Of a DNA stretch of 64,000 nt, positions 29,126-40,233 are shown piece after piece; position 1 is the stretch's first letter, and each line of letters starts with the position of its first letter. This stretch comes from Rhizobium lentis (GTDB taxonomy: Bacteria > Pseudomonadota > Alphaproteobacteria > Rhizobiales > Rhizobiaceae). Made by a program: the position numbers and the translations under genes. The notes below the pieces were generated by a model. It was not told the DNA's origin and did not search any database. It saw nothing but the letters and a program-made list of their open reading frames with translations. The stretch spans positions 310,001 through 374,000 of the forward strand of contig NZ_CP071454.1 of NCBI RefSeq assembly GCF_017352135.1, written 5' to 3'.

Positions 29126-30055
29126 ATGCGATGCCTCGTCACCGGCGCCGCCGGCTTCGTCGGTAGTCCGCTTGTCAAACGGCTGCAGGCAGAGAAGATT
29201 TGCGACCTTGTGGTCACCACGAGATCCCAGACCTCCGCCTTTCCGCCCGATATCAGGCATTTTCCGATTGAAATAACCGAGAGCAGCGACTGGGCAGCAG
29301 CACTTGAAGGCGTCGACGTCATCATCCATCTCGCCGCCCGCGTTCACATCATGAATGACCACGCAGCCGATCCGCTTGCGGAATTTCGCCGGGTCAACAC
29401 CGCCGCGACGCTCAATCTCGCCGAACAGGCGGCCCGCGCGGGCGTGAAGAGATTCGTCTTCGTCAGCACCATCAAGGTCAACGGGGAAGAGAATGATCGG
29501 CCGTTCCGCCACGACGACGCGCCGAAGCCGATCGATCCCTACGGCATTTCGAAGCTGGAAAGCGAAATCGGCCTGCGTGAGATCGCAGCACGCACTGGCT
29601 TGGAGGTGGTCATCATCCGCCCGCCGCTGGTCTATGGCCCCGGCGCACGCGGTAATTTCGCCCTGCTCGTCAACCTTGTCCGCAAGAAACTCCCGCTCCC
29701 ATTCGCTTCGCTGAAAAACCGCCGCACATTGGTCGCGGTGCAAAATCTCGTCGATCTTATCATCACCTGCACGGCCCATCCCGCAGCCGAAGGCGAGATA
29801 TTCCTTGCCGGAGACGGTGAGGATCTCTCGACGCCGGAGCTCATCAGAGGAATTGCCGCGGGGCTCGGCGTCAAGCCGATGCTGGTCCCCCTCCCGCCCG
29901 CGCTGCTGCACATGGCGGCGAAGGCGGTCGGGAAGGAAGCCGTCTACCAGCGCCTTTGCTGTTCGCTGCAGGTCGACATATCCCAGGCGCGGAACGTTCT
30001 CGGCTGGTCGCCCATCGTCACCTCGCGCGAGGGGTTGGAACTGGCAGTGAAGTAA
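29126..30055 (+). CDS. NAD-dependent epimerase/dehydratase (extended SDR, UDP-glucose 4-epimerase-like)
   Basis: 309-residue extended short-chain dehydrogenase. The NAD-binding GAAGFVGS is at the N terminus, then VIIHLAARVHIM, the catalytic Ser in FVSTIKVNGE, and Tyr-Lys in YGISKLESE; IIRPPLVYGPGARGNF is the substrate-site block. It is most like the nucleotide-sugar 4-epimerases of O-antigen loci. The ATG at 29126 follows GGGAGAA; an earlier ATG at 29108 is possible. The gene lies on the opposite strand inside the otherwise co-directional dcw cluster, ending 3 bases from the murB stop. The sugar substrate is unknown. Confidence 0.88.
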   Translation: MRCLVTGAAGFVGSPLVKRLQAEKICDLVVTTRSQTSAFPPDIRHFPIEITESSDWAAALEGVDVIIHLAARVHIMNDHAADPLAEFRRVNTAATLNLAEQAARAGVKRFVFVSTIKVNGEENDRPFRHDDAPKPIDPYGISKLESEIGLREIAARTGLEVVIIRPPLVYGPGARGNFALLVNLVRKKLPLPFASLKNRRTLVAVQNLVDLIITCTAHPAAEGEIFLAGDGEDLSTPELIRGIAAGLGVKPMLVPLPPALLHMAAKAVGKEAVYQRLCCSLQVDISQARNVLGWSPIVTSREGLELAVK

Positions 30056-30058
30056 TCG

Positions 30059-31033
30059 CTATTCGCTGGTGACCCCCTGGAACGGGCGGACTTCGCGGCC
30101 GGGCATGAAGACGCCCAGACGTTTGATTTCCCATTCGAGCTTGATGCCCTTTTTCTCGAAGACCTCGCGGCGCACCTGTTCGCCGAGATATTCGAGATCG
30201 TAGCCGGTCGCCTGCCCCATGTTGATCATGAAGTTGCAGTGAAGCGAAGACATCTGCGCGCCGCCGATTACGAGGCCGCGGCAGTCTGCCTCGTCGATCA
30301 GCTTCCAGGCCGAATGGCCGGGCGGGTTCTTGAAGGTCGAGCCGCCGGTCTTTTCGCGAATCGGCTGCACCGTCTCGCGGTGACTGCGCACCGCGTCCAT
30401 TTCGGCGCGGATCTGGGCGCGATCTTCCGGATAGCCCTCGAAAAGCACCGAGGTGAAGATCAGATCGGCGGGCGCCTTTGAATGCCGATAGGAATAGCCC
30501 ATCTCCGCATTGGAAAGCACATGCTTGTTGCCCTTGCGATCGACGGCATTGACCTCGATGACCCGCTCACGCGTCTCGACGCCGTTGGCGCCGGCATTCA
30601 TGCGTGCAGCGCCGCCGATGCCGCCCGGAATGCCGTAGAAGAAATGGAAGCCGCCGATGCCGTTGTCCATCGCCATCGCCGCTACGTGTTTGTCAGGGCA
30701 GATGGCGCCGGCGAGGATGCGGTTTTCTCCGGCAAGCTCGACGAAGCCGAACCCCTTGGCCGACAGGCGTAGTACGACGCCGGGAATGCCGCCGTCGCGC
30801 ACGAGGATGTTGGAGCCGACGCCGACCACCGTCAGCGGTACCTCTTCCGGCAAGATCTTCAGGAAGGCTATGAGATCGTCGATGTCATGCGGCTGGAACA
30901 TCAGCTCGGCCAAGCCCCCGGCCCTGAACCAAGTGACGCGATCCATGGGGGCATCCGGCGTGATACGGCCGCGGATATCCTTTACACCGTCTCCGAGAGA
31001 CGCGAGAAGCTTTTCCCCATTCACCTGTTTCAT
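30059..31033 (-). CDS. murB: UDP-N-acetylenolpyruvoylglucosamine reductase
   Basis: Flavoenzyme that reduces the enolpyruvyl group to give UDP-MurNAc, 324 residues. The FAD domain shows [14 protein letters not shown] and [23 protein letters not shown]; the catalytic Ser is in [14 protein letters not shown] and a Glu lies near the C terminus ([14 protein letters not shown]). It is the type II short form. Its ATG overlaps the murC stop by 4 bases. Confidence 0.97.
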   Translation of the reverse strand: MKQVNGEKLLASLGDGVKDIRGRITPDAPMDRVTWFRAGGLAELMFQPHDIDDLIAFLKILPEEVPLTVVGVGSNILVRDGGIPGVVLRLSAKGFGFVELAGENRILAGAICPDKHVAAMAMDNGIGGFHFFYGIPGGIGGAARMNAGANGVETRERVIEVNAVDRKGNKHVLSNAEMGYSYRHSKAPADLIFTSVLFEGYPEDRAQIRAEMDAVRSHRETVQPIREKTGGSTFKNPPGHSAWKLIDEADCRGLVIGGAQMSSLHCNFMINMGQATGYDLEYLGEQVRREVFEKKGIKLEWEIKRLGVFMPGREVRPFQGVTSE

Positions 31034-32445
31034 GCGGACTTTCCCGATAGGCCTTCCAGTTGCTTGGGCAGCGCCGCCGCCCAGGATGTGATACTTCCAG
31101 CCCCCAACAGAACCACGAAATCGCCAGGCTTTGCAACCTCCGCAACCATCTGCGGCAGAAGCTCCGCCGAAGCGAGGAACCGGGCGTCGCGATGACCGCC
31201 GGATTTGATGCGCGAAACCAGCGACATCGAATCCGTGCCTTCGATCGGATCCTCACCTGCCGCATAGACGGGCGCCAGGAAAATGCTGTCGGCATCATTG
31301 AAGCAGGCGGCGAATTCTTCGAACAGGCTCGAAAGACGGCTGTAGCGATGCGGCTGATGGACGGCGATGATACGTCCTTTGCACGCTTCGCGGGCCGCGC
31401 GCAGCACCGCTTTGATCTCGACGGGGTGGTGGCCGTAGTCGTCGAAGATTTGCACCCCGTTCCATTCGCCGGTCAGCGTGAAGCGGCGCTTGACGCCGCC
31501 GAAGGAGGCAAGCCCCTTGGCGATATCGGCGCTCGATATGCCGAGCCGGTTGGCGACCGCGATCGCCGCCGTCGCGTTTGATATATTGTGGCGGCCGGGC
31601 ATCGGCATGACCAGCCCCTTGAGCTCAATCACCTGACCGGTGCGGCGGCGGCGGATTTCCACGTCGAAGATCGAGCGCGTGCCATCGATGCGCACATTCT
31701 TGAAGCGCACATCGGCCTGCGGGTTCTCGCCATAGGTGATGATCTTACGGTCCTCGATGCGGCCGACCAGCGATTGCACCTCGGGATGGTCGAGACACAT
31801 GACGCCGAAGCCGTAAAACGGCACGTTCTCGACGAATTGACGGAAGGCGGCGCGCACCGCATCGAAATTGCCGTAGTGATCGAGATGCTCGGGATCGATA
31901 TTGGTGATGACGGCGACATCCGCCGGAAGCTTCAGGAAGGTGCCGTCGGATTCGTCGGCCTCGACCACCATCCACTCGCCCTCGCCCATGCGGGCATTGG
32001 TGCCGTAGGCATTGATGATCCCGCCATTGATGACGGTCGGGTCAAGCCCGCCGGCCTCGAGCAGCGTTGCGACCAGCGAGGTTGTCGTCGTCTTGCCATG
32101 GGTGCCGCCGATGGCGATCGCATTGCGGAAACGCATCAGCTCGGCGAGCATTTCGGCGCGGCGCACCACTGGCAGCAGCTTTTCACGCGCGGCGATAAGC
32201 TCTGGATTGCTCTTCTTGATTGCCGTCGAAACGACGACGACCTCCGCGTCACCCAGGTTTTCGGCTCGGTGGCCGACGAAGACCTCGATGCCTTTGTCAC
32301 GAAGGCGCTGGACATTGGCGCTGTCTGACTGATCCGATCCCTGCACCTTATGGCCGAGATTGTGCAGCACTTCGGCAATGCCGCTCATGCCGATGCCGCC
32401 AATGCCGATGAAATGGACGAGACCGATCGCCTTCGGCAGTTTCAT
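31030..32445 (-). CDS. murC: UDP-N-acetylmuramate--L-alanine ligase
   Basis: Mur ligase adding L-alanine to UDP-MurNAc, 471 residues. Domain 1 opens with [17 protein letters not shown]; the ATP loop is [12 protein letters not shown]; the central domain has [12 protein letters not shown] and [13 protein letters not shown], and domain 3 has [13 protein letters not shown]. It overlaps murB and murG by 4 bases each, so the three are translationally coupled. Confidence 0.97.
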   Translation of the reverse strand: MKLPKAIGLVHFIGIGGIGMSGIAEVLHNLGHKVQGSDQSDSANVQRLRDKGIEVFVGHRAENLGDAEVVVVSTAIKKSNPELIAAREKLLPVVRRAEMLAELMRFRNAIAIGGTHGKTTTTSLVATLLEAGGLDPTVINGGIINAYGTNARMGEGEWMVVEADESDGTFLKLPADVAVITNIDPEHLDHYGNFDAVRAAFRQFVENVPFYGFGVMCLDHPEVQSLVGRIEDRKIITYGENPQADVRFKNVRIDGTRSIFDVEIRRRRTGQVIELKGLVMPMPGRHNISNATAAIAVANRLGISSADIAKGLASFGGVKRRFTLTGEWNGVQIFDDYGHHPVEIKAVLRAAREACKGRIIAVHQPHRYSRLSSLFEEFAACFNDADSIFLAPVYAAGEDPIEGTDSMSLVSRIKSGGHRDARFLASAELLPQMVAEVAKPGDFVVLLGAGSITSWAAALPKQLEGLSGKSA

Positions 32446-33566
32446 GCGCGTGTCCTCTTGAATTCTGAGACTGTCTTGCCTGCGGCAATAGCCTCAACCA
32501 TATCGGCAAGCAAGTTCGCCGCATCGGGTTTCCCGGCGAGCTTCGCCGCCGCCGCCATGTGCGAGAGCTTCTCCGGATCGTTCATCACATGGCCCAGTAT
32601 AGAGGCGATGCGCTCAGGCGAAAGTTCGGATTGAGGAATCACCTTCGCCCCACCGGTCGCAGCCAATGAAGCGGCATTCGCCGCCTGATCATGGTCGAGC
32701 GCATGCGGATAGGGCACCAGAATGGCTGGGCGCCCGATGACGGAGATTTCCGAGACCGTAGAGGCGCCGGAGCGGCAGATCACCAGATGCGCCTTCGCCA
32801 GCCGCTCCGCCATATCGGTGAAGAAGGGCGCGATATCGGCTCCCATCTCCAGCTTGGCGACGCAGCCGCTGACCATCTCCATATCCTCGGGGCGCACCTG
32901 CTGGGTGATGCGCAGGCGCACGCGCAGCGCATCATCGAGCAGGCTGATCGCCGTCGGCAGCGCCTTGGAGAAATACTGCGCCCCCTGGCTGCCGCCGAAG
33001 ACGACGAGATTGAAAGCCTCGCCCGGATGCGACGGCGTATAAGGCACCTCGGCCGCGGCAATGATCGCCGGGCGGACCGGATTGCCCGTCGTCACCGTCT
33101 TGTCGGGGTAGATAGCGCCCCCCTCCGGCAGGAATCCGCCGGCAATGCCCTGCACGCGGGTCGCGAGCGCCTTGTTGGCGCGGCCCATAACGGCATTCTG
33201 CTCATGGATCATCGCAGGCACGCCCAGCCGGGTGGCGGCCAGCAGCGGCGGCACGGTGGGATAACCGCCGAAGCCGGCGACGACGACCGGCTTCAGCTGT
33301 TGGATCAGTCTCTTAGCCGCGCGCATGCCGCTCCAGAGCGTCCAGAGCGAGCGGGCAACGGCAACAGGGTTCTTCGAACCGATCGTCGCCGACGGCACCA
33401 CATGAATTTCCTCGGCCGGGAACTTGCCGGCATAACGCTCGGCGCGGCTGTCGGTCACGAGATGCACCGAATAGCCGCGCTCCTTCAGCTTGAAGGCCAG
33501 TGCCTCCGCCGGGAACACATGGCCGCCGGTTCCCCCGGCGGCAAGCAGCACGATGCCTTTGCCCAT
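32442..33566 (-). CDS. murG: UDP-GlcNAc--lipid I glycosyltransferase
   Basis: GT28 enzyme that turns lipid I into lipid II at the inner face of the membrane, 374 residues. Seen are [18 protein letters not shown] (N-terminal G loop), [43 protein letters not shown] and the C-terminal [20 protein letters not shown] donor site. It lies 6 bases after ftsW and overlaps murC. Confidence 0.97.
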   Translation of the reverse strand: MGKGIVLLAAGGTGGHVFPAEALAFKLKERGYSVHLVTDSRAERYAGKFPAEEIHVVPSATIGSKNPVAVARSLWTLWSGMRAAKRLIQQLKPVVVAGFGGYPTVPPLLAATRLGVPAMIHEQNAVMGRANKALATRVQGIAGGFLPEGGAIYPDKTVTTGNPVRPAIIAAAEVPYTPSHPGEAFNLVVFGGSQGAQYFSKALPTAISLLDDALRVRLRITQQVRPEDMEMVSGCVAKLEMGADIAPFFTDMAERLAKAHLVICRSGASTVSEISVIGRPAILVPYPHALDHDQAANAASLAATGGAKVIPQSELSPERIASILGHVMNDPEKLSHMAAAAKLAGKPDAANLLADMVEAIAAGKTVSEFKRTRA

Positions 33567-33572
33567 AATCTT

Positions 33573-34727
33573 CTACTCCGCCGGCATGCCGTGCGGGACG
33601 CGGAAGAGGCTCCGGTCCTGCGCGCGCTTTTCCGGTCGATGGCGCGTCAGCGCCAGGATGAAGCCGGCGGTGACGCAGATCGCCACCATCGACGAACCGC
33701 CATAGGAAATCAGCGGCAGCGTCATGCCCTTGGCCGGCAGCAGCTCAAGATTGACGCCGATATTGATGATCGACTGGATGCCCATCTGCAGCACCAGGCC
33801 GGCGACGGCAAAGCGGTTGAAATCGTTGCGCTCGCGATAGGCATGCGACAGACCACGCAGCACCAGCACCGTAAACAGCGCAACGAGCGCCATGCAGAAG
33901 ACGATGCCGAACTCCTCGGCCGCGACCGAGAAGATGAAGTCGGTGTGGGCATCAGGGATGATGCGCTTGACGACGCCCTCGCCCGGTCCCTGGCCGAACC
34001 AGCTGCCGCGGATGATCGCCTCGCGCGCAGTGTCGATCTGGAACGTGTCGCCCTCGCCGGTCATGAACTTGTCTATTCGGCCGGCAACGTGCGGAAAGAC
34101 GTAATAGGCGCTGAGCAGACCGCCGGCGCCGCCGATACCGAGCAGCATGATCCAGATCCACGGCATGCCGGCCATGAAGAACATGCCGCCCCAGACGGCC
34201 GTCGTCAGGATGGTCTGGCCGAGATCCGGCTGCGCAACGAGAAGGGCGGCGACGATGCCGAACAGGATGATGGCGAAGAGATTGCCGGGAATTTCCGGCT
34301 GGCGTGCATGCTCGGCAAACAGCCAGGCGCAGACGACGACGAAAGCCGGCTTCATGAATTCCGACGGCTGGATGGAAAGCCCGGCGATCCAGATCCAGCG
34401 CCTGCCGCCCTTGACCTCCTGCCCGACGAACAGCACCAGCACCATCATCGCGAGCGAGATGATCAGCAGCAGGATCGCGGTGCGCCGCACCTGGCGCGGC
34501 GTCAGGAACGACAGCCCGAGCATCACGGCGATCGAGGGGATCATGAAGGCCGCATGGCGCTTGACGAAATGGAACGGCTCAAGCCCGATACGTTCGGCAA
34601 CCGCGGGAGATGCGGCAAACGACAGCATGAAGCCGATGCCCATCAGAAAGATGAACATTGCCAGGAAGAAGCGGTCGATGGTCCAGAACCAATCGGCCAG
34701 AGGCCCACGTTCCGCGCGGCTTACCAT
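33573..34727 (-). CDS. ftsW: Septal peptidoglycan polymerase FtsW
   Basis: SEDS-family membrane glycosyltransferase that polymerises lipid II at the septum together with FtsI. The 384-residue product has about ten helices; SEDS blocks include KGGRRWIWIAGLSIQPSEFMKP, QPDLGQT and LELLPAKGMTLPLISYGGSS. A short cytosolic tail ends it. It lies between murD (1-base gap) and murG. Confidence 0.96.
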   Translation of the reverse strand: MVSRAERGPLADWFWTIDRFFLAMFIFLMGIGFMLSFAASPAVAERIGLEPFHFVKRHAAFMIPSIAVMLGLSFLTPRQVRRTAILLLIISLAMMVLVLFVGQEVKGGRRWIWIAGLSIQPSEFMKPAFVVVCAWLFAEHARQPEIPGNLFAIILFGIVAALLVAQPDLGQTILTTAVWGGMFFMAGMPWIWIMLLGIGGAGGLLSAYYVFPHVAGRIDKFMTGEGDTFQIDTAREAIIRGSWFGQGPGEGVVKRIIPDAHTDFIFSVAAEEFGIVFCMALVALFTVLVLRGLSHAYRERNDFNRFAVAGLVLQMGIQSIINIGVNLELLPAKGMTLPLISYGGSSMVAICVTAGFILALTRHRPEKRAQDRSLFRVPHGMPAE

Positions 34728-34728
34728 G

Positions 34729-36141
34729 TCATATCTCTCCTGTTGCCGGACCGATCAGCATCGCTATTCCGTCAAGTGCGGCCACGTGGCTGACGAAGGC
34801 ATCGCCCCTGACTTCGAAGTTCTTATACTGGTCGAAGCTTGCGCAAGCCGGGGATAACATCACGGCGGAAGCGGCAGCCTCGTCGCGCTCGGCATCGGCT
34901 GCCGCATGCGCAACCGCCCGCTCCAGCGTGCCGGAGATCTCATAGGGCACGGCTTCGCCGAGGGTCGCTGCGAATTCCGCCGCCGCCTCGCCGATCAGAT
35001 AGGCCTTGGCGATGCGCGGGAAATAGGGCGCGAGCGTCGTGATGCCGCCGGATTTCGGCAGGCCGCCGGCAATCCAGTAGATGCGATCATAGCTCGAAAG
35101 GGCGGGTGCTGCCGCATCGGCGTTCGTCGCCTTGGAATCGTTGACGAAGACGACGCGGCCGCGCCTGCCGACCGGTTGCATGCGGTGTTTGAGGCCGGGG
35201 AACGAGGCAAGACCGGCGCGGATGTCGTCGGCGGAAACGCCGACCGCAAGGCAGGCGGCGACTGAGGCGGCGGCATTCTGAGCATTATGGCTGCCCCGCA
35301 GCGTCTGGATTCCGTCGAGATCCGCAAAGGGCAGCATGGCGCCGCCGGCGGCCTGGATCAGCCTGGCGCCCTCGGCATAGATCCCCTCGGCCACCACACT
35401 CCGGCGCGAGATGCGGACCACCTTGACGCCTGCCCGCTCGATGCGATCGGCGATCAGCGCCGAATGGCTATCGTCGATGCCGATGACCGCGACATCGCTG
35501 CCGGCAGCCAGCCTTTCCTTGACGTCGGCATAATGCTGCATGGTGCCATGACGGTCGAGATGATCGGGTGTCAGGTTGAGCAGGATGCCGGCCGAAGGGT
35601 TCAGCGTCGGCGCCAGATCGATCTGATAGGAAGAACACTCGACGACGAAATAACGCCCCGCTTTTGGCGGATCGAGCGTCAGCACCGCCGTGCCGATATT
35701 GCCGCCGAGCTGCGTATCGTAGCCTGACGATTTCAGGATATGGGCGATCAGCGCCGTCGTCGTCGATTTGCCGTTAGTGCCTGTGATGGCGATGAACGGG
35801 CAATCCGGCGCATGGGCGCGTCGCTCACGCACGAAAAGCTCGACGTCGCCCACAATATCGACGCCGGCGGCGCGTGCCAGATCCACCGTCCAGTGCGGCT
35901 TCGGATGGGTGAGCGGCACGCCGGGCGACAGCACGAACAGCGCCTGCTCGCTCCAGTCGATGCTGTGCAGGTCCTGCGTTCGGATGCCTTCCGCCGAAGC
36001 CTTGGCGACGCTGTCGGGATTGTCGTCCCAGGCGGTCACGTCGGCGCCGCCTGATATCAGCGCGCGGGCGGTGGCAAAACCGGAGCCGCCGAGCCCGAAG
36101 AGCGCGACCTTCTTGTCCTTGAGCGTCGTGACCGGAATCAT
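34729..36141 (-). CDS. murD: UDP-MurNAc-L-alanine--D-glutamate ligase
   Basis: Mur ligase adding D-glutamate, 470 residues. Domain 1 has [19 protein letters not shown]; the ATP loop is [14 protein letters not shown]; the central domain has [11 protein letters not shown] and [12 protein letters not shown]; domain 3 has [17 protein letters not shown]. It lies 7 bases after mraY and 1 base before ftsW. Confidence 0.97.
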   Translation of the reverse strand: MIPVTTLKDKKVALFGLGGSGFATARALISGGADVTAWDDNPDSVAKASAEGIRTQDLHSIDWSEQALFVLSPGVPLTHPKPHWTVDLARAAGVDIVGDVELFVRERRAHAPDCPFIAITGTNGKSTTTALIAHILKSSGYDTQLGGNIGTAVLTLDPPKAGRYFVVECSSYQIDLAPTLNPSAGILLNLTPDHLDRHGTMQHYADVKERLAAGSDVAVIGIDDSHSALIADRIERAGVKVVRISRRSVVAEGIYAEGARLIQAAGGAMLPFADLDGIQTLRGSHNAQNAAASVAACLAVGVSADDIRAGLASFPGLKHRMQPVGRRGRVVFVNDSKATNADAAAPALSSYDRIYWIAGGLPKSGGITTLAPYFPRIAKAYLIGEAAAEFAATLGEAVPYEISGTLERAVAHAAADAERDEAAASAVMLSPACASFDQYKNFEVRGDAFVSHVAALDGIAMLIGPATGEI

Positions 36142-36148
36142 CGCGGCC

Positions 36149-37249
36149 TCACCTGAGCTTCAGCGTCGAGAGGCCAAGCATGGCAAGGCCGACGGCGATG
36201 ATCCAGAAGCGGATCACCACCTGGCTCTCGGTCCAGCCCTTCTTCTCGAAGTGATGATGGATCGGCGCCATCAGGAAGACGCGCCGGCCGGTCATCTTGA
36301 AGAACCCGACCTGGATGATGACCGACAGCGTCTCCATGACGAACAGACCGCCGATGATCGCCATGACGATTTCGTGCTTGGTGGCGACGGCGACCGTGCC
36401 GATCGTGCCGCCGAGCGCCAGCGACCCGGTGTCGCCCATGAAGATGGCGGCCGGCGGCGCGTTGAACCAAAGGAAGCCGAGGCCGGCGCCGATGACGGCA
36501 CCGAGCACGACGGCAAGTTCGCCGGTGCCGGGGACGAAATTGATCTGCAGGTAGTTTGCAAACACGACATTGCCGGCGAGATAGGCGATGACACCGAACG
36601 AGGCGGCGGCGATCATCACCGGCACAATGGCAAGCCCATCCAAACCATCCGTCAGATTGACGGCATTGCCAGCGCCGACGATCACGAAACCGCCGAAGAC
36701 GACGAACATGATGCCGATATCGATCAGGAAGTCCTTGAAAAAGGGAAAGGCGATCGAGGAACCAAAAGTCGAGCCGGCCGCCCCCGAGGCAAGAGCGGTG
36801 CGCATCATGAAATAGACGGCAATGCCGGCGATGGCGAACTCGATGCCGAGCCGCGCCTTGCCGGAAAAGCCCTTATGGCTCTGCTTCGTCACCTTGAGAT
36901 AATCGTCATAGAAGCCGATTGCGCCGAAGCCCAGCGTCACCAGCAGCGTCGCGACGACATAGACGTTGGAAAGATCGGCCCAGAGAAGTGACGCGCCGAC
37001 GATGCCGGCAAGGATCATCAGCCCGCCCATCGTTGGCGTGCCGGCCTTTTTGAAATGCGTCTGCGGCCCGTCGGCGCGGATGGGCTGGCCCTTGCCCTGG
37101 CGGATGCGCAGCGAATTGATGATCGTCGGCCCGAACAGGAAGACGATCAGTGCGGAGGTGAAGAGAGCGGCGCCCGTGCGGAAGGTGATATATCTGAACA
37201 AGTTCAGAAATTTGAAATATTCCGACAGTTCGACAAGCCAGATCAGCAT
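36149..37249 (-). CDS. mraY: Phospho-MurNAc-pentapeptide transferase
   Basis: Integral membrane enzyme that makes lipid I from UDP-MurNAc-pentapeptide and undecaprenyl phosphate. The 366-residue product has about ten helices; catalytic motifs are [27 protein letters not shown] and the histidine-rich [11 protein letters not shown]. It follows murF by 21 bases. Confidence 0.97.
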   Translation of the reverse strand: MLIWLVELSEYFKFLNLFRYITFRTGAALFTSALIVFLFGPTIINSLRIRQGKGQPIRADGPQTHFKKAGTPTMGGLMILAGIVGASLLWADLSNVYVVATLLVTLGFGAIGFYDDYLKVTKQSHKGFSGKARLGIEFAIAGIAVYFMMRTALASGAAGSTFGSSIAFPFFKDFLIDIGIMFVVFGGFVIVGAGNAVNLTDGLDGLAIVPVMIAAASFGVIAYLAGNVVFANYLQINFVPGTGELAVVLGAVIGAGLGFLWFNAPPAAIFMGDTGSLALGGTIGTVAVATKHEIVMAIIGGLFVMETLSVIIQVGFFKMTGRRVFLMAPIHHHFEKKGWTESQVVIRFWIIAVGLAMLGLSTLKLR

Positions 37250-37270
37250 TCAGGGCCCCTTATTACCCGG

Positions 37271-38710
37271 TCAAAGTTCGCGTTGCGTGTCGGAAAATGC
37301 CGGGAACTTGTCAAGGAGCGCGGCGACGATCTTGCCGAAACCGATGCCCAGAGACGATTTCACCATCAACACGTCGCCAGGTGCGACCGAATCCAGTATG
37401 TATTTCGCCAAATCGTCCGTGTTCTCGCGATATTCGACATGGACGCTTTCCGGTAATGATTCCTTTAGGGCAGCCATCTCGGCTCCCGCGAGCCAGACAT
37501 GTTCGATGCCGGCAGCAAGAAGCGGACCAGCGAGATCCGTGTGAACCTTCTGCGAATATTCGCCCATCTCCAGCATATCGCCGAGCACGGCGATGCGCCG
37601 TCCGCGGCCGGTCGGCTCGGCGGCCGCGAGCAGCGCGATCGCCGCGCGCATCGAAGCGGGGTTGGCATTGTAACTTTCGTCGATCAGCGTGAAGTTGCCG
37701 TTACCGCCGCCGACTGAGAGCCGGTGGCGTTTGCCCCTGCCCTTTTCCGGCTTCAGCGTCGCAAGCGCCTCGATCGCCTTCTGCATGTCGGCGCCGACGA
37801 TCCTGATGACTCCGAGTGCCGCCAGCGCGTTTTCGGCGATATGGCGACCGGGAGCGCCGAGCGCCACCTCCAGTGTCTCGCCGTCGATCGTCAGCCACAG
37901 CGTCGAATTCTCGTCGGAGCCGTTGAATTCCGCGAGCCGGTATTCGGCTTTGGCATGCTGGCCGAAGGAATGGATATGCTCGATGCCGAGCGACTGTGCC
38001 GTGCGGTCGAGGAAATTGAACTGGTCGTTGTCGCGGTTGAGCACGACATGGCCGCCGGGTTCGAGCCCCTCGAAGATCTCGGCCTTGGCGGCAGCGATCT
38101 CCTTGATACTCTTGAAATTGCCGAGGTGGGCCGGGGCGATCGTCGTGATCACGGCAACATCGGGACGGATCATCGCCACCAGCGGCCGGATCTCGCCGGG
38201 ATGGTTCATCCCGACTTCGAAGACGCCGTAATCCGTATCGTCAGGCATGCGCGCCAGCGTCAGCGGCACGCCCCAATGATTGTTGAAGGAGGCGACGGAG
38301 GCATGCACCTTTCCCGACGGCGACAGCACATGCCGCAGCATCTCCTTGGTTGTCGTTTTGCCGACCGAACCGGTGACGGCGATGATCTTTGCACGCGAGC
38401 GCTCGCGGGACGCCTGACCCAGACGCCCGAGTGCTGCGAGCACGTCGTCGACGACGATCATCGGCACCGTCAGGCGGCCCATGGCGGGAAGCCTCGCTTC
38501 GCTGACGACGAGAAGGGCAGCGCCGTTCGCCATTGCCATCGACGCATAGTCGTGACCGTCGACGCGATCGCCCTTGATTGCGAAGAAGGCTTCGCCCGGA
38601 TTGATCGAGCGGCTGTCGATGGAAATGCCGGTGATGCCTTCAGGCGGCGTGCCGAAGGGGCGCCCCGCCATAGCTGCGATCATGTCTTCGGTCGTCCAGA
38701 GCCAGCTCAA
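37271..38710 (-). CDS. murF: UDP-MurNAc-tripeptide--D-alanyl-D-alanine ligase
   Basis: Mur ligase adding the D-Ala-D-Ala made by DdlB, 479 residues. Domain 1 has [21 protein letters not shown]; the ATP loop is [14 protein letters not shown]; the central domain has [11 protein letters not shown]; domain 3 has [17 protein letters not shown]. Its ATG overlaps the murE stop by 4 bases. Confidence 0.97.
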   Translation of the reverse strand: MSWLWTTEDMIAAMAGRPFGTPPEGITGISIDSRSINPGEAFFAIKGDRVDGHDYASMAMANGAALLVVSEARLPAMGRLTVPMIVVDDVLAALGRLGQASRERSRAKIIAVTGSVGKTTTKEMLRHVLSPSGKVHASVASFNNHWGVPLTLARMPDDTDYGVFEVGMNHPGEIRPLVAMIRPDVAVITTIAPAHLGNFKSIKEIAAAKAEIFEGLEPGGHVVLNRDNDQFNFLDRTAQSLGIEHIHSFGQHAKAEYRLAEFNGSDENSTLWLTIDGETLEVALGAPGRHIAENALAALGVIRIVGADMQKAIEALATLKPEKGRGKRHRLSVGGGNGNFTLIDESYNANPASMRAAIALLAAAEPTGRGRRIAVLGDMLEMGEYSQKVHTDLAGPLLAAGIEHVWLAGAEMAALKESLPESVHVEYRENTDDLAKYILDSVAPGDVLMVKSSLGIGFGKIVAALLDKFPAFSDTQREL

Positions 38711-40167
38711 GATTTCAATTCCTCCAAGGCCTTGCGTACCTCCGCGTGATCGGAGAACGGCAATGTGACGCTCCCGATCGTCTGCCCTTCTTCATGTCCC
38801 TTGCCGGCGACGATCAGCGTATCGCCTGATTTCAGCATGCCGACCGCCTCGCGAATGGCCTTGGCGCGATCGGCGATTTCCGAGGCACAAGGTGCGGCCG
38901 CCATGATTTCCGCCCGGATCGAAGCCGGCTCCTCCGACCGCGGATTATCGTCGGTGACGATAACGACATCGGCAAGGCGGCAGGCGATTTCGCCCATGAT
39001 CGGCCGCTTGCCGCGGTCGCGGTCGCCCCCGCAGCCGAAGACGACGACGACGCGGCCCGTCGTGAAGGGCCTGACCGAGTTCAGCACGTTTTCCAGCGCA
39101 TCCGGCTTGTGGGCATAATCGACATAGGCGAGCGCGCCGTCCTTGCTGTGGCCGACGAGTTCGAGACGGCCGGACGCGCCGACGAGTTTCTCGAGCGCGG
39201 CCATCGCAACCTTCGGCTCGACGCCGGTCGACATGGCAAGGCCTGCCGCGACCAGCGCGTTAGCAACCTGGAAATCGCCAGCCAGTGGGATGTCCACCTC
39301 GAAAATCTCGTCGCCGATATGGATCTCTGCCGTCTGCTTATGGCGGAAATGCTCGACCCGTTTCAGCGCGAGATAGTCGCCCTTGCGTCCGACGGTGCGG
39401 ACGTCATGGCCGGCGTCGGCCGCCGCCTGGATCGCCTGCACGGACCATGGGTCGTCGGCAAAAATGACGGCCGGCGAGCCCTTCGGCAGAAGCTTATCGA
39501 AAAGCCGCATCTTGGCGGCCATATAGTCTTCGATCGTGGGATGATAATCCATGTGGTCGCGGCCGAGATTGGTGAAGGCGGCCGCCGCAAGCTTCACGCC
39601 GTCAAGCCGGGATTGGTCGAGACCGTGGCTCGAAGCCTCCATCGATGCATGCGTCACGCCTTCGTCGGCAAGCTCCGCCAGCAGTTTGTGCAGCGACATC
39701 GGATCCGGTGTCGTCAGCGCGCCATATTCGTTGCGTGTCGGTGAAACAACGCCTGTCGTGCCGATCATCGCGGCCGCATGGCCCGCATGCGCCCAAATCT
39801 GCCTGGTGAAAGAAGCGACGGAAGTCTTGCCCGCCGTGCCGGTGACGGCGACCATGATCTCGGGCTGCCTGCCGTAGAAATGCGAGGCGGCGACGGACAG
39901 GAAGCGGCGCGGCTCCTTGACAACAACCACCGGGATCGAAGCCTCGACGGCTTGGGAAGCGATCGCCACGGCCGCACCCCGGCCGGCAGCGTCCGCAATA
40001 AAGCCCGCGCCATCCGCCTTGGTGCCGGCGACGGCGACGAAGGCATTGCCCGGCTCCACTTTGCGGCTGTCCGAAGACAGGCCTGAAATATCAAGCAAGC
40101 CTGCCGGGCCTTCGAGCTGTGCTTCAAGTTCCGGAAACTGATCTCCGGCCAGATCTCGCAATTTCAT
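38707..40167 (-). CDS. murE: UDP-MurNAc-L-Ala-D-Glu--meso-diaminopimelate ligase
   Basis: Mur ligase adding meso-diaminopimelate, 486 residues. The ATP loop is GTAGKT (residues 110-115), which has Ala where Asn is usual in the family. The DNPR motif in [13 protein letters not shown] is the mark of diaminopimelate, not lysine, specificity. The ATG at 40167 starts at MKLRDLAG; residues upstream in the longer frame are unrelated. It lies 66 bases after ftsI and overlaps murF. Confidence 0.97.
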   Translation of the reverse strand: MKLRDLAGDQFPELEAQLEGPAGLLDISGLSSDSRKVEPGNAFVAVAGTKADGAGFIADAAGRGAAVAIASQAVEASIPVVVVKEPRRFLSVAASHFYGRQPEIMVAVTGTAGKTSVASFTRQIWAHAGHAAAMIGTTGVVSPTRNEYGALTTPDPMSLHKLLAELADEGVTHASMEASSHGLDQSRLDGVKLAAAAFTNLGRDHMDYHPTIEDYMAAKMRLFDKLLPKGSPAVIFADDPWSVQAIQAAADAGHDVRTVGRKGDYLALKRVEHFRHKQTAEIHIGDEIFEVDIPLAGDFQVANALVAAGLAMSTGVEPKVAMAALEKLVGASGRLELVGHSKDGALAYVDYAHKPDALENVLNSVRPFTTGRVVVVFGCGGDRDRGKRPIMGEIACRLADVVIVTDDNPRSEEPASIRAEIMAAAPCASEIADRAKAIREAVGMLKSGDTLIVAGKGHEEGQTIGSVTLPFSDHAEVRKALEELKS

Positions 40168-40233
40168 CGAATGCACTTTTCTCTCTTGAAGCCGGTTCAC
40201 CCCTCGCGAATCGGCGCCGATATTCATTCACGC

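Noticed and set aside
32691..34793. 700-codon plus-strand frame opposite murG and ftsW
   Set aside because: Spans two essential genes in antisense; composition (His, Asp, Arg-rich) is typical of shadow translation in high-GC DNA.
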